In this document: positions 22,377 through 33,003 of the stretch, in pieces
Layout: the number at the start of each line of letters is the position of its first letter
How positions within the stretch are numbered: the stretch's first letter is position 1
NCBI GenBank assembly: GCA_000611775.1
Contig: KK106981.1
Location: forward strand, 10,071,183-10,135,182
Reading direction: 5' to 3'
Length of the DNA stretch: 64,000 bases
Origin: Umbilicaria muhlenbergii
Lineage: Eukaryota > Ascomycota > Lecanoromycetes > Umbilicariales > Umbilicariaceae
Notes under the pieces: generated by a model
Seen by the model: only the letters and a program-made list of their open reading frames with translations
Database searches by the model: none
What the model was told of the DNA's origin: nothing
Translations under genes and position numbers: made by a program

Positions 22377-25172
22377 TCACGGCTGCCTTTCATCCACAAC
22401 GGGCCCCTTGCCTTTGACATCTCTCGTTTTCCGCACATCCAAAGGTGTCCCACTCCGGCTTGGTACTCGTGACCTTTGCATTGTCTCTGGCAAGGTTTCA
22501 TTACTCATCATACCGTTCTGCCTCATCATGTCCTGGCGTCGCTGATCTGCTTCATGCCAGGCTTGCACATCCCTGCTACTCCAGCTGGCTCGATGAATAC
22601 GCGCCCCGAAGGGAACGTTTGTGTACGACGCCTGCGACCGCAGACTATGTGCACGGCTACCATGTCCTGCACCTGATTTGACTGAGACACGTGACATGGT
22701 TGGGTCGTTCTCGTCCGCGACGAATTTTTCGTCCTCGTCTTCGATCTTGGGGCAACGGCGTACGGCGGACACGTTGAAATATGGTTCTTTTGGCTCTTCC
22801 GGAACAGGTGGAGGTGGTGCTGGAATGTCAGGAGCCGCTTTAGCCAGGTGTGCAAAGTACTTCTTCCGGAGGGGTGCCCACTTCCGGGGCTTGAAGTCCT
22901 CCCGGTTACGGGTTACCGACATGTAACTTGAGATAGCACCAACGGCGATCGCAATCAAAAGGACGACCGTGAGTATTCCTTGAATGACGATAATGACTAT
23001 TCCTATAACCGTTGTCGTGATCCGGGCGAGATTGAATCGAGGGTCAAAAGCCGCAGATAAAGCGACGGTAGCAACCTTGCTGAACCCCAGAAAGTAAACC
23101 ATAATAGCGTTTAGGCGAGCACCTTCGAATGGCCTCATGGCTACAATGGTAACCAAAGCGATGAACTCAACGATTAGAAGACCGAATACCTGGGTCAGAG
23201 GGTGCCCCGCAGCACCACCGAAGAAACAGGCTCGGATAAATTCATAGAACAACCAGACAGCGAAGAACCACCATCTCGTCCGCCGGAAACGCGCAGATAG
23301 CCAACCAAATTTGTGGATGTAATCCTCGTCCTCGTGGACCGGTATTGGTTGAAAGTCACCTGCAACGTAATGGAGCCTCCACCAAGGTAAGGAACCTGAG
23401 GAGATCTTTGGCGATGACTTCTCAGACCTTTGACTTTCCCGCTGGAACCCATACCACGGGATGAAGCCAACAGCTTTGGTCTTCTCGAAGTGCAGTCGGT
23501 CGGGACTCGAAGCATATCGACCAAAACGCAGTCGATAGAAACAAGCATAGCCTGCAACAGCAAATAGCCCAAACAGGAAGATGATGAAGACAATTGCGGC
23601 AATGGCCGTGACTCCAACCGAGCCCTTGAACGTGAATTGAAAGAGCGTGAGGAAGACCATCATGAAGAATCCGATAAACATGGTCCGGAGAACTGCCGAA
23701 CCAGTGAACCCGAGCCAGTGGTTTCTAAAGTGTAATAGCCTATCTTTTTTTAACACCTTGATCATACTCAGGCCTTCCAACAACCATTTGAACACGATCA
23801 TCAAGCCTATAACGATAGCAACCAGGATTAGAAACCATAGGAAACCAGTTAGGAATGCATTGGAAGCGGGAATGCCCTGTTCTGCAAGCGTGCCGGCGAA
23901 GCCAGAGAAGTTGCCAGGTAGGGGTAGACCTGGCTTGACAGGTGCTCCGTACCACGAGTAGCCATCTGTTGAATTGACCAGGGTTCGGCGCAAAAGTGCA
24001 CGCTTCAACACATTCGACTTTACCAGTGCATCTACATCGTCGGCCGCCATCAGATCACGATGGTAGATGTGTGTCGCCAGCTCACTGGAGACAGCCTTTT
24101 TGTATATCGAAGCGATGGAATAGCCTCCACCTAGGTCGTTAGAATTCGTTCCTGAGCTAGCTGCTCCCACCATGCTTAGGTTGCCTCTGTTGCTTCCAAT
24201 CAGTTGGTTGATGCTATTCTGCATCTTGTCGCTGTAGATCATTCCGGCGCTCCAAGCGAAGTTACTCCAGAACGCTGGCAACACACTGGGCCAGTTCATC
24301 GAAAGAGCGCCTGTGAAGAAGACGTGTTGAAAGACCGAGAATACCACGAAGACAGAAAGCGAGTGAGCGTAGTGCGTGCGCATTGTAGGAATGTGGTTTC
24401 CGTAGACGGCTGTAGCGAATGAGGCCAATAGCGCTATGAAGGCGAACACACCCAGGACCGAACCCACCGCTGCGGGATGGGAGAATGTGTTTCCGTTTGT
24501 AACGACTGCGGAATAGCACCCTACTTCCGACTCAGTGGAGTTGGCGAATATCCGTAGAATAGCTTGTCCTTCGAAATCCGGAATGGTCAGGGCGATTGCA
24601 GGTATACCAGCAACGTCTGACTGAGCAACTGGGATTATGCCATTAGCTTCGATGGGCACGCTGCCATTCATCGGACATAGACTAGAGCTTGTCAGCCTTT
24701 GAGAACAACCGAGTGGAGAAGGGTATTACCTGGCAATGTTGGCATCACAAGGGTTGAAAGTGAGGTCAAAGCGACTCTCCCCGTAAGCAAAAACGCCAAT
24801 GTACACTGCAAGCCGTAAGCCATGGATATCATAGGATTGGGCCGGGGTCTTCATACTCATCAAGCTTTCGTTCTTAACCGCCGTGTTGCCCTCCAGATGA
24901 AAGAGTACCGTCATGTTGTCCTTGTAGTAGGCCGCATCAAACCGGGTTACATTAATGAGCGAGCTCCCTAGGCAATCACCAAAATTCGCCGTGTACAGTG
25001 ATGGTCTTCTGTCATCCAGTAGGTATATGGTGTCTCCCGTATTTGAAGTCGTCTCGACCACTTGGGTATCCTGCGCAGCAGAGGTGTATTGTAAGAGCGA
25101 CAGGAAAGAGAGGAAAAGAAAGAAAACGCCGGGCCATGATGCATCGCGAAAATCAAGTCGTGGAGAAGCCAT
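22377..25172 (-). CDS. TRP-like/FLC family membrane protein
   Basis: Fungal TRP-like (flavin carrier, FLC/Pkd2) protein. Relatives sit in the ER or plasma membrane and act in calcium homeostasis and cell-wall integrity; in yeast they were also linked to FAD import. Exons 25172-24730 and 24681-22377 with a 48-nt GTAATA..CTAG intron give 915 residues. A signal peptide (SWPGVFFLFLSFLSLLQYTSA) is followed by a Cys-containing lumenal ML-like domain to about residue 200. Then come about nine hydrophobic segments (for example VGSVLGVFAFIALLASFATA and ITTTVIGIVIIVIQGILTVV). The cytosolic tail after ~690 is Pro-, Ser- and Arg-rich. ATG 25172 is the only start preceding the signal sequence. Compared with yeast Flc2 (about 780 residues) the tail is longer. 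Confidence 0.93.
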
Positions 25173-27971
25173 TGCTGTAGAGGTGTTCGGAAGGCCCGCA
25201 GCGGCCAGGGTCCTTCAAGAGGATCTGGTGGCAGTTGGCAGTTGTATGGGGTTATATGCTTTGAGGTTTGTCGCGGCTACTCTAGTTCGTCCAGCCCCCG
25301 GAAATCGACGGCGACGCCAAGCGATAGACACCTCACAAATGTGTGCACTGAAGCTTCTGATCGCGAACAAGCCTTGACGAGTCGATGAGTTGATCGATTA
25401 TCCTGGGTGCAAATGCTCCAGCTCTTCCAAGTGTGACGACTCTTATTGACTGGATTCCAGACCGCGTGGTGGACGTGAGGATCAAGGATGGAAGAGTCGG
25501 GCCGACGTGGGTGGATCGGCGTTTGTCACAATTGTCTCGATCATCTTCCAGTGGCAGAGTGCTTTGAGCTGGCAGTAAATGATGAGGGAGAGACGACGGC
25601 CGTGGCCGAAAAGACTGTCGTTGTAGTGAATGACAACGAAAGGGTCCGGTAGTTGGCAGACAAAGAAGGTGAGACTGCGCAGTGAGACTGAGCAGTGAGC
25701 GACGGAGCGAAAGGTGAGCACTGAACAAGGTTCTTGCACGATTACTCCGTGCGAGTACTCTAGCGGCGACTCTAGAGGCCGACTAATGCCGTTTAGCGCG
25801 CACCTCTTCCCTGCTTGCTGACCGGAACAGTCGAGTCAATCACTTCCGTACTCCGATACGGTGGGCTGAAATGATGCAATTCTTGGTACCCGTCCATCGT
25901 TCTCAGATTGTGAGCATGAGATTATGAGCATGAGATTATGAGCATGCTTTAGAGAAGCATCTGATCTCCATCCCGGTCCGCTGAACAGGCCACCGGAACT
26001 ACCGCGACCACTCTGCCAAACTCGCCTGGGCGCTTTGCACACACACCTATCCACCATCTGGCCTGGCTCGGCTGAGCAGACATTGTTAATTTCGCACCCC
26101 GACCACGCGAGATAACTGTCAGGTACCGTGGTAGCCTACCTCGACCTGTCATCTGTGTTGGCGTACGGAATAAAAGATAAGCTTTTCACAGCCAATTGTG
26201 ACACCGGCATGCCTGCATATTGACTGCCCTCATCATTCCATTTGCCCCGTTCTCAAGAGCGTACAGCAGCTCATCCGGTCGGCCGCTCTTTCACTGGCTC
26301 TGCTGTAACCGGAACATTCAGGGTCGAGCAACGCAATCCCGCCTTGGACAATGTGGCTCACGATGCAGCTCCGCCGAGTCTGGACCAGCCTACCAAGACA
26401 GACTATTGCATTAGAGCTGAGGCTATCCCCAACTTCTGCAGGACATCGTAATTACGAGTACTGTGGCTGGCAGCCGCTTGGCGCCCAATTTTGACTCCTT
26501 CTGCATAGGCGACCCTCCCATTAATATCGGCCAGAAGGGCATCGCTCCTCTGCGTGACGCGGCCCATCCGTTACAGCCCGGGGCGATCCTCTCCGTGCTA
26601 CCTTCTGCGTCTGCGCACACTGCCCACTACCGGACCAAGGTTGATCAGCACCGATGAGCCTCCTCAGCCACTAGACAACAAAACGTGGACTCCGCAATCT
26701 CAGTCGTGCATGCTATACCCTTCAAACGTGCGGCCTTGACCTTATTGTTCAATCTCTTTGTTCGTCGTTGAGTTTTCCAGCGTGTCTTCTACGAAGATGG
26801 CCAATCATTCTGGCCATACTCGTGGCCTGGAATTGTTTCGAACATCGATTGGTTTCTGCATTTTCATGGCGGTCATCGATCGGAACGTCGAATATTTTTC
26901 ATTCATTATTGGACACGATAAGTCTACAGTGTTCGTCTTTGAGGTCTTGTCCTTGTTCAGCAATAGGTCTGGACACCGTTTTCTTCTGGCCTTCTCTATT
27001 CCAGTGAGGAACCCCACAGGCCTGAGCAGCCCCACCCTCCTGATCCCTCTACCACCGAAGGATAATCTTTGGATAACGTTTACTTTCGTTTTCGGACAAG
27101 TTTGTGACTATCATACGGCGCCGCCTTAGTGTCAATCTCAGGTACCTTTTCGGCGGGTTTCGCGTTTGCTTTTATGTGCGATGCGCTGGCTGCTCGCTCC
27201 TCACGTCGATCTACGAGAAGGTGAAATGCTTCCTGCCGCGCAACTCTTGTCTTTGCGAACGCGTCCTCTATGGTCTTGATGGTCCTCAACGGAATCTTTG
27301 GGAGCGATTGGCACAGAGTTCAACGAACTTGAGTGACACATGTTGCCTTAAATCTAGGTAGTTCCATGGCATCTATTGCAGTCGAGAAGCTCTGAATGTA
27401 AATGTTCCTCGTCAATGCTCCCTTTCTTGTCATCGCCATTTCTGTCGTGTACTTCCTCGCATCTTCACTGTCAGGCATTTTCCCAAGTCCTCTACTGTCT
27501 CTATTTCATCAGCGAGTGCCCTTTTCAACGTGCTGGTCACCTATATCGATGTGTAGATAAGCATCAGCCAAGTGTTAGTATCCTTATTAGCGGAATAAGA
27601 ACGTTGGTGTAGGTGTGCTCGACCTTGGCCTCAGCCGCGTACAGCGAAACCTAGAACTACAATTGGTGCGGCCTTGTAACCGGCGTGGAAAATGGGGGTA
27701 ATGTAGACAGGGCTGATCCGCAAAGCGGCGGGATACGCCAGGCATTTCAAACCATCACTTGGCTGGAACCGTTGGAAGTAGTCATGCCTAGAGACTCTGG
27801 GACTGAGATCCCGCAATGCTACAGATCATCTCGACTATTGTGACTGCACTGCGATTCCAGGTACGTGTCCAAGTACACAGGCGTCTTAGATGTAGATGGA
27901 CCGCACCGTTGAACGAATGCAACCAACCCATGAACGACTCATGTCATGGGATCTGCAAATTCTTTCCATTC
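25173..27971. other. Long intergenic region
   Basis: 2.8 kb holding the FLC-gene promoter and the 3' flank of the BTB gene. Only a small tandem repeat (25905-25946) stands out. Open frames up to 131 codons overlap on both strands without motifs. Confidence 0.55.
25905..25946. repeat. 3 x 14-bp tandem repeat
   Basis: Three copies of AGATTATGAGCATG, the first with one change (AGATTGTGAGCATG). Confidence 0.9.
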
Positions 27972-30074
27972 CTAAGCATCCAACTTCAGCCTATCCAGCA
28001 ATGCATCAATCTTTCCCAGCAATATCTGGTAATTCATTGCATCGGCCGCAAGCTCATCACCTGCAAGCTCACCATCTAATGTCCTCACGGCGCCACTTAG
28101 TAGCTGGGCCTCAATATCTGCCGAGGAATCCGGAGCCATGTTCGAAGAGTGACCACCGTCCGGAGACGCACTAACATCGATACCCTCATCTTCTGGTGCC
28201 TTTGCATCGGTGACTGGTGGGAGAGCCTCAGCAAAGGCTGGTGCAATGGGGTTTTCGGACTCGTCCATCATGTCTTCAATCCCCGAGTCTTCAAATCGTA
28301 GGCGGAAGCGCTCCGAGAGGTAATAGCGGATACTTCCACAGCTGTCAGGCTCATGTCGCTATATAGTTCAGTTCTCGAGGGATACTCACTCGTCGAGCAG
28401 CTCAATACTGTCCGTCTCTTGTCGGCCTTTGATTCTAGCGGCGCTTTCTCGGATCAAATCCGCAAAGTCGTCTTCATCGATGTAGCTCTCCAATCTATAG
28501 GCAAAGTACCTGGCGCCAAACTCCTCTAATCTGGGAACGCGTGTGAGCCAGCCAGCACGTATGACATCGTAGATATCGATTGTCTCCTGCTCTTGCGCAA
28601 CGGCGGCTGTATCCAAGTGTGCTGGTATCTGAGACATTGTTCCATTGCCAAGCGTACTTATAACCACAGCTGCTTTGACTTTCAATTTTTCAATCAGTAA
28701 GAGATCAGCAGCAAAAAGAACATCAATGGCGAGTTCTAGTGGGAAGTCTGCTTTCTCTGTATATAAAAAGGTAAGAACGACTTTTAACACTTCTGGCGAG
28801 CAGTCTATGGGAATGATTTGAAGATGATTGGTGTGCTGAGCTTCGCGGAAAGACGAAGAGAACATCGTAAGGAAGAACTCGGATCGCAGAAGCATAGCGC
28901 GATGGACAGGGAAAAGCGTCGACTGTCGCCGCTTGCGCGTACGTGAGGAAGACCGAGAGGCCAGCGAAAGAGGGCCGACGGGAATACCGTTCAAAGGGTG
29001 GGTATTGCGAGTCGGAGGAGTGGCAGCCCCATCCTTTGTTAGCTCCGTTTCTCCATCATCCTGCGCCTCATCCGCCCGTAGTAAGACGTCTGCGAAAATG
29101 CCATTATCACGATCCCATCTCACTTCGTCGGCTTTTTCGATATCGACCAAGACCTTGTGTTTTAGAACACTGTCCCTAAACCATGCCTCAAGTTGGTCTC
29201 GCCCCTTCTCTACCTCTTCTGTTCTCCGCTGACGTGCAAGTCTTCGATCGCCACCTTCGAGGATCCCTTCCCATAGACTCTGTACTTCCAAATGGCGGCT
29301 TATTCTGTCCACACCTTGAAGGACTTCATCTTCAGTGAAACCAGTACCGGGGCCCCCTCCGATGTCATTTGGTATTTCACCCAAGTACACATATCGAATA
29401 GTGGTCTCAAAGGCAGGGAGCGGTACCGTAGGCGGTAGCTTCCAGGACGCAGTTTCTGGCGCCTGACTCAGTTTCTTTCGGAAGTAGGGCGATCTGGCTG
29501 ACAGGATGAATTTATGGAGGTTGAATGTCTTTTCTGCAGTCGTGACAAGTATATCCGAAGTTTGGGGGTGATCTCGAGTCAAAAGTGAGGTAATGTGGGA
29601 TGCCAAAGGTTGTAGGGGATCTGTTGATTTAGAGTAATCGTAGGAAAGAAGTAGATTTCGTATTTTGTCATTCAACGCGTTGTAGAGACACCGCTCGCCT
29701 TGGAAGGTATCACGTTCACACAACGCGCCTGACTCTAGTAACAATTGGACAACTTCGAAATGGCCACACAAACTAGCCTTGTAGCATCCAGTGTCAGTTA
29801 CCGATGCCGCTTGCGATCGAGGGATACTCCATGGCGGAATGAAGGTGCTTACCAAAATCAAAGGGGTATAGTCAAATTGATCTCGGGCATTAATATTTGC
29901 GCCTTCAGTGATCATCTCCTGACAGACCTTTAGATCGCCCCTGCGACAAGCTTCGCATAGTCTGCGAAAGCTATCGCTGAGATCGAGAGGATTGTCCTCC
30001 TTGAGCCTGCCATCCTCTATCAGCTTCTTTTCTTCGTGAAGACTAGCTTCAAGCTGATCTTTTCGAAGGACCAT
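27972..30074 (-). CDS. Ankyrin repeat and double BTB/POZ protein (ABTB1/Btb3-like)
   Basis: Probable substrate adaptor for a cullin-3 ubiquitin ligase, by analogy with fission yeast Btb3 and animal ABTB1. Exons 30074-29853, 29777-28390 and 28341-27972 (introns 75 and 48 nt, GTAAGC..AAG and GTGAGT..ACAG) join in phase into 659 residues. Residues ~32-110 hold ankyrin repeats (LCEACRRGDLKVCQEMITEG, then LILASLCGHFEVVQLLLESG across the first junction). BTB1 (SDILVTTAEKTFNLHKFILS) starts near 155 and BTB2 (FPVHRAMLLRSEFFLTMFSS) near 370. A 123-residue Asp/Glu/Pro-rich tail ends the protein. The start shares a 382-bp divergent gap with nimA. Confidence 0.9.
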
Positions 30075-30456
30075 GTCGACCCCGAATGGAAAACCTCAAG
30101 CCGACCTGCAGCGAGGATATTAAATCTCTGTCAAAGTTGCACGAACAGACACCTCAGTGGCGGAAACATGACGCTGTTCTGCGTCTCGTCCGATCTTATC
30201 TTATCACCACGTGCAATCGGCGATGCATCGGCCGTTGTTGCAGCAACAACAAGCCGAAAATGGCCCAAACACAGGACTAGAGCATTTGTTGGAGAAGGTA
30301 GAAAGTACCAAGACCGCACGCCAACCCCAGCATCAACCAAACACTCCACGAAATAACACTCGAAGAACTCCTCATCTACTTCCAATGGCTTCTATTGCAC
30401 TCATCCAGGTCAACTAACATTGTTACCAGCCAAGAATATTTTCAAACTCTAACAAG
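30075..30456. promoter_or_regulatory. Divergent promoter region (BTB/ankyrin gene and nimA)
   Basis: 382 bp between two ATG codons pointing away from each other, so it must contain both 5' UTRs and core promoters. No TATA box was recognised. Confidence 0.6.
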
Positions 30457-32977
30457 ATGTCGAGTTCTACCGAAGGAGAGAAGTACGAGGTACTTGGTAA
30501 GATTGGTAAGTAGCGGCAACGATCTAAGAATCCGACAAGCTCACTAACTTGTATCCAGGTCAGGGTGCTTTCGGCGTCATTCAAAAAGTCAAGAGGAAAT
30601 CAGATGGCCATGTCCGGCCCCTCCCCCAACAACAAATATTGAACCCTAAACGGCTACTGACATGTTCCCATGTTAGATCCTCTGCCGGAAGGAAATCAAC
30701 TATGTCCGCATGTCACAAAAAGAGCGTGAACAGCTGCATGCAGAGTTCTCGATCCTCCATTCCCTACGACACCCTAACATCGTCGCCTACTACAACCGTG
30801 AACATCTGAAGTCGACGCAGGATCTACATCTGTACATGGAGTATTGTGGTGGTGGGGATCTCAGCAAAGTTATCGAAAAGCTCAAAATCAACAACCAATA
30901 CGCGGAGGAGGAGTTCGTCTGGACCATCTTTACGCAATTAGCCACTGCTCTCTTCCGATGTCATTACGGAGTCGACCCGCCTGAGGTGGGAAACAATGTC
31001 ATGGGCTCGGGCAATGTTGTCAAGCCATCTGGACTGAAGGCGAAGAACTCGGTGATGATCTTGCATCGCGATCTCAAGCCAGAGAATGGTATGTTGCTGC
31101 CAGCGTGTCTTGTTTGAGATATGAAGCTGATGGTCTTAGTATTCCTTGGAGCGGATAATTCGGTCAAGCTAGGAGACTTTGGTTTGTCAAAGATAATGGC
31201 ATCTCATGACTTCGCGTCGACATACGTCGGTACCCCATTCTACATGTCTCCCGAGATCTGCGCTGCTGAGCGGTACACGCTTCATTCGGACATTTGGTCG
31301 CTGGGCTGCATCATGTACGAACTGTGTGCAAGAGTACCACCGTTCAACGCGAAGACCCATTTCCACCTCATCCAGAAGATCAAAGAAGGACGAGTGGATC
31401 CGTTGCCAACCATTTACTCGCCCGAGTTGCAAAGCGTTATCAAGAGCTGCTTAAAGACCAATCCCCTGAATCGACCCGACACTGCCACGCTTCTGAATCT
31501 ACCGGTCGTTAGATTGATGAGGAAGGAGAAAGAAGTAGTAGCACTCGGGAAGCAATTGAAGAGCAAAGAGGAACAAGCTTTGCAGAGAGCCCACGAGGCC
31601 GAGGCAATGGTCTCGCGTCTCGAAGCCGAGAAAGAGAAGATGAAAATTGAGATTGAATCTACCGTACGCCGAGAATGGGAGGTAAAAGCACGATTGGAAA
31701 TCGATCGGCAAATTCAAAGTGAGATGGAGAAGCTCCATAAGAAATTCGACATCGAAGTCCAGGCCCGAGTGGAAGTGGAGGTCCAGAAGCACCTACGGTC
31801 TCGAAAGGCCAAGGACAACACGCCCGTCCCCGTCACAGACATCCCCTTCTCATCCGTCAGCACAAGCGGCGACACCGACTTCCCCTCGACCACAGACCTC
31901 AGCTCCCTCTCAATCGACTCTCCACTCTCCGAACGCTCCAACCGCGCCCAATCAAAAAAAGGCACTCGCACTCCCTTCAGCCGCGCCCGCACAACCTACG
32001 ACTCACCCATGGACGTGCAAATGACCGAACCCTCCCCCATGTCCATCGCCTCTCTCTCCCTCTCCCCCCGCCGAACCGCCGCCGCGGCAGCGTCAACCCT
32101 CCCCACCAGCAAAAACATCTTCACGGCCGCGGCCGCGCAAAAAGCGAAATGGGAACCCCACTTCCCATCCCCTTCCCCCTCCGAGGACGACGAAAACGCC
32201 GACGAAGAAGACGAAGACGAAGATTCCCTCCCCGCCCTCCCCTCGCCCACCCGCCCCTCATCCAGAGACCTCGCCCGCGACCCTTTCAAAGCGCCCCCTA
32301 CTCGCCCCGGTCTCCTCCGCCAAAAGACAGCGCCCATGCACCGCATAACCACCCAACCCCCTCTCTTCCCGTCCGCCGCCCTCCCCGCCAATACAAAACC
32401 ATTCGCCACCCAACCCGCCACCGCCGCCGCCGCAGCGGTTACAAAACCACTGGCCGTTCAACCCGCCAGCGTCCCGCCTCTGAAACCTTTCGCCACCACC
32501 CCGACCATAACAGCAACTACTACAACCACCACTCAAGCGCTCGCGCCCGCGCCTCGAATCACATCCCCCAACCGCCGCCTCTCGAAATTACCGTCTTCGA
32601 ATACCGCCCTCGACGCCGGCTCCCCCGTCCGTAAAGGTCCGCGCACCCCGCCCCGCCCCAAGGCCAAAGCCCCCACCAACGGCGGCGAAGGCATGTTCAA
32701 AGCGGTCATGCAGCGGAACCTGCTCGTCAATGGCGCGGGGGCGACGGGTGGGGGCCGGACGCTGGTGGAGTTGGCGCAGGCGAGAGCCGGGGGGGTGGGC
32801 GCCGTGGCGTACGGGAGTGGGAAAGGAGGGGAGGAGGAGGTTGTCGGGGAGGGGGGGGTGAGGATGGCGGTGAGGATGGCGGAGAGAGAGCAGCAGGCGG
32901 TGTTGTGGGATCCGGAGAGGGATGAGATGCCGAGTCCTTTTCTTGTTAGGGGGGGAGGGGGGCTGAGAAGGTTGTGA
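30457..32977 (+). CDS. nimA: NimA-family mitotic serine/threonine kinase
   Basis: NimA/Kin3/NEK-type kinase, needed for mitotic entry and chromosome condensation in Aspergillus. Exons 30457-30505, 30559-30611, 30677-31088 and 31140-32977 give 783 residues; introns are 53, 65 and 51 nt, the second with an unusual GTCCGG donor. Gly-rich loop GQGAFG is at 17-22, VAIK-type Lys in ILCRKEI at 39, catalytic HRDLKPEN at 164-171, DFG at 184-186, and GTPFYMSPE follows. The long loop between helix E and HRD (RCHYGVDPPEVGNN..) is typical of fungal NimA. Residues ~300-400 are a Lys/Glu-rich coiled coil, as NimA uses for oligomerising. The rest is a Ser/Pro/Ala-rich tail with TP and SP sites. Slightly longer than A. 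nidulans NimA (699). Confidence 0.95.
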
Positions 32978-33003
32978 GGGAGTGGGAGGGGAGGAGTAGA
33001 AAA
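32806..33003 (+). other. G-rich strand-asymmetric tract at the nimA 3' end
   Basis: Last ~55 codons of nimA and the first bases after the stop are almost free of C and full of G runs (GGGGAGGGGGGGG at about 32848; GGGGGGGAGGGGGG near 32949). The sequence could form G-quadruplexes in the transcript. Confidence 0.6.
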
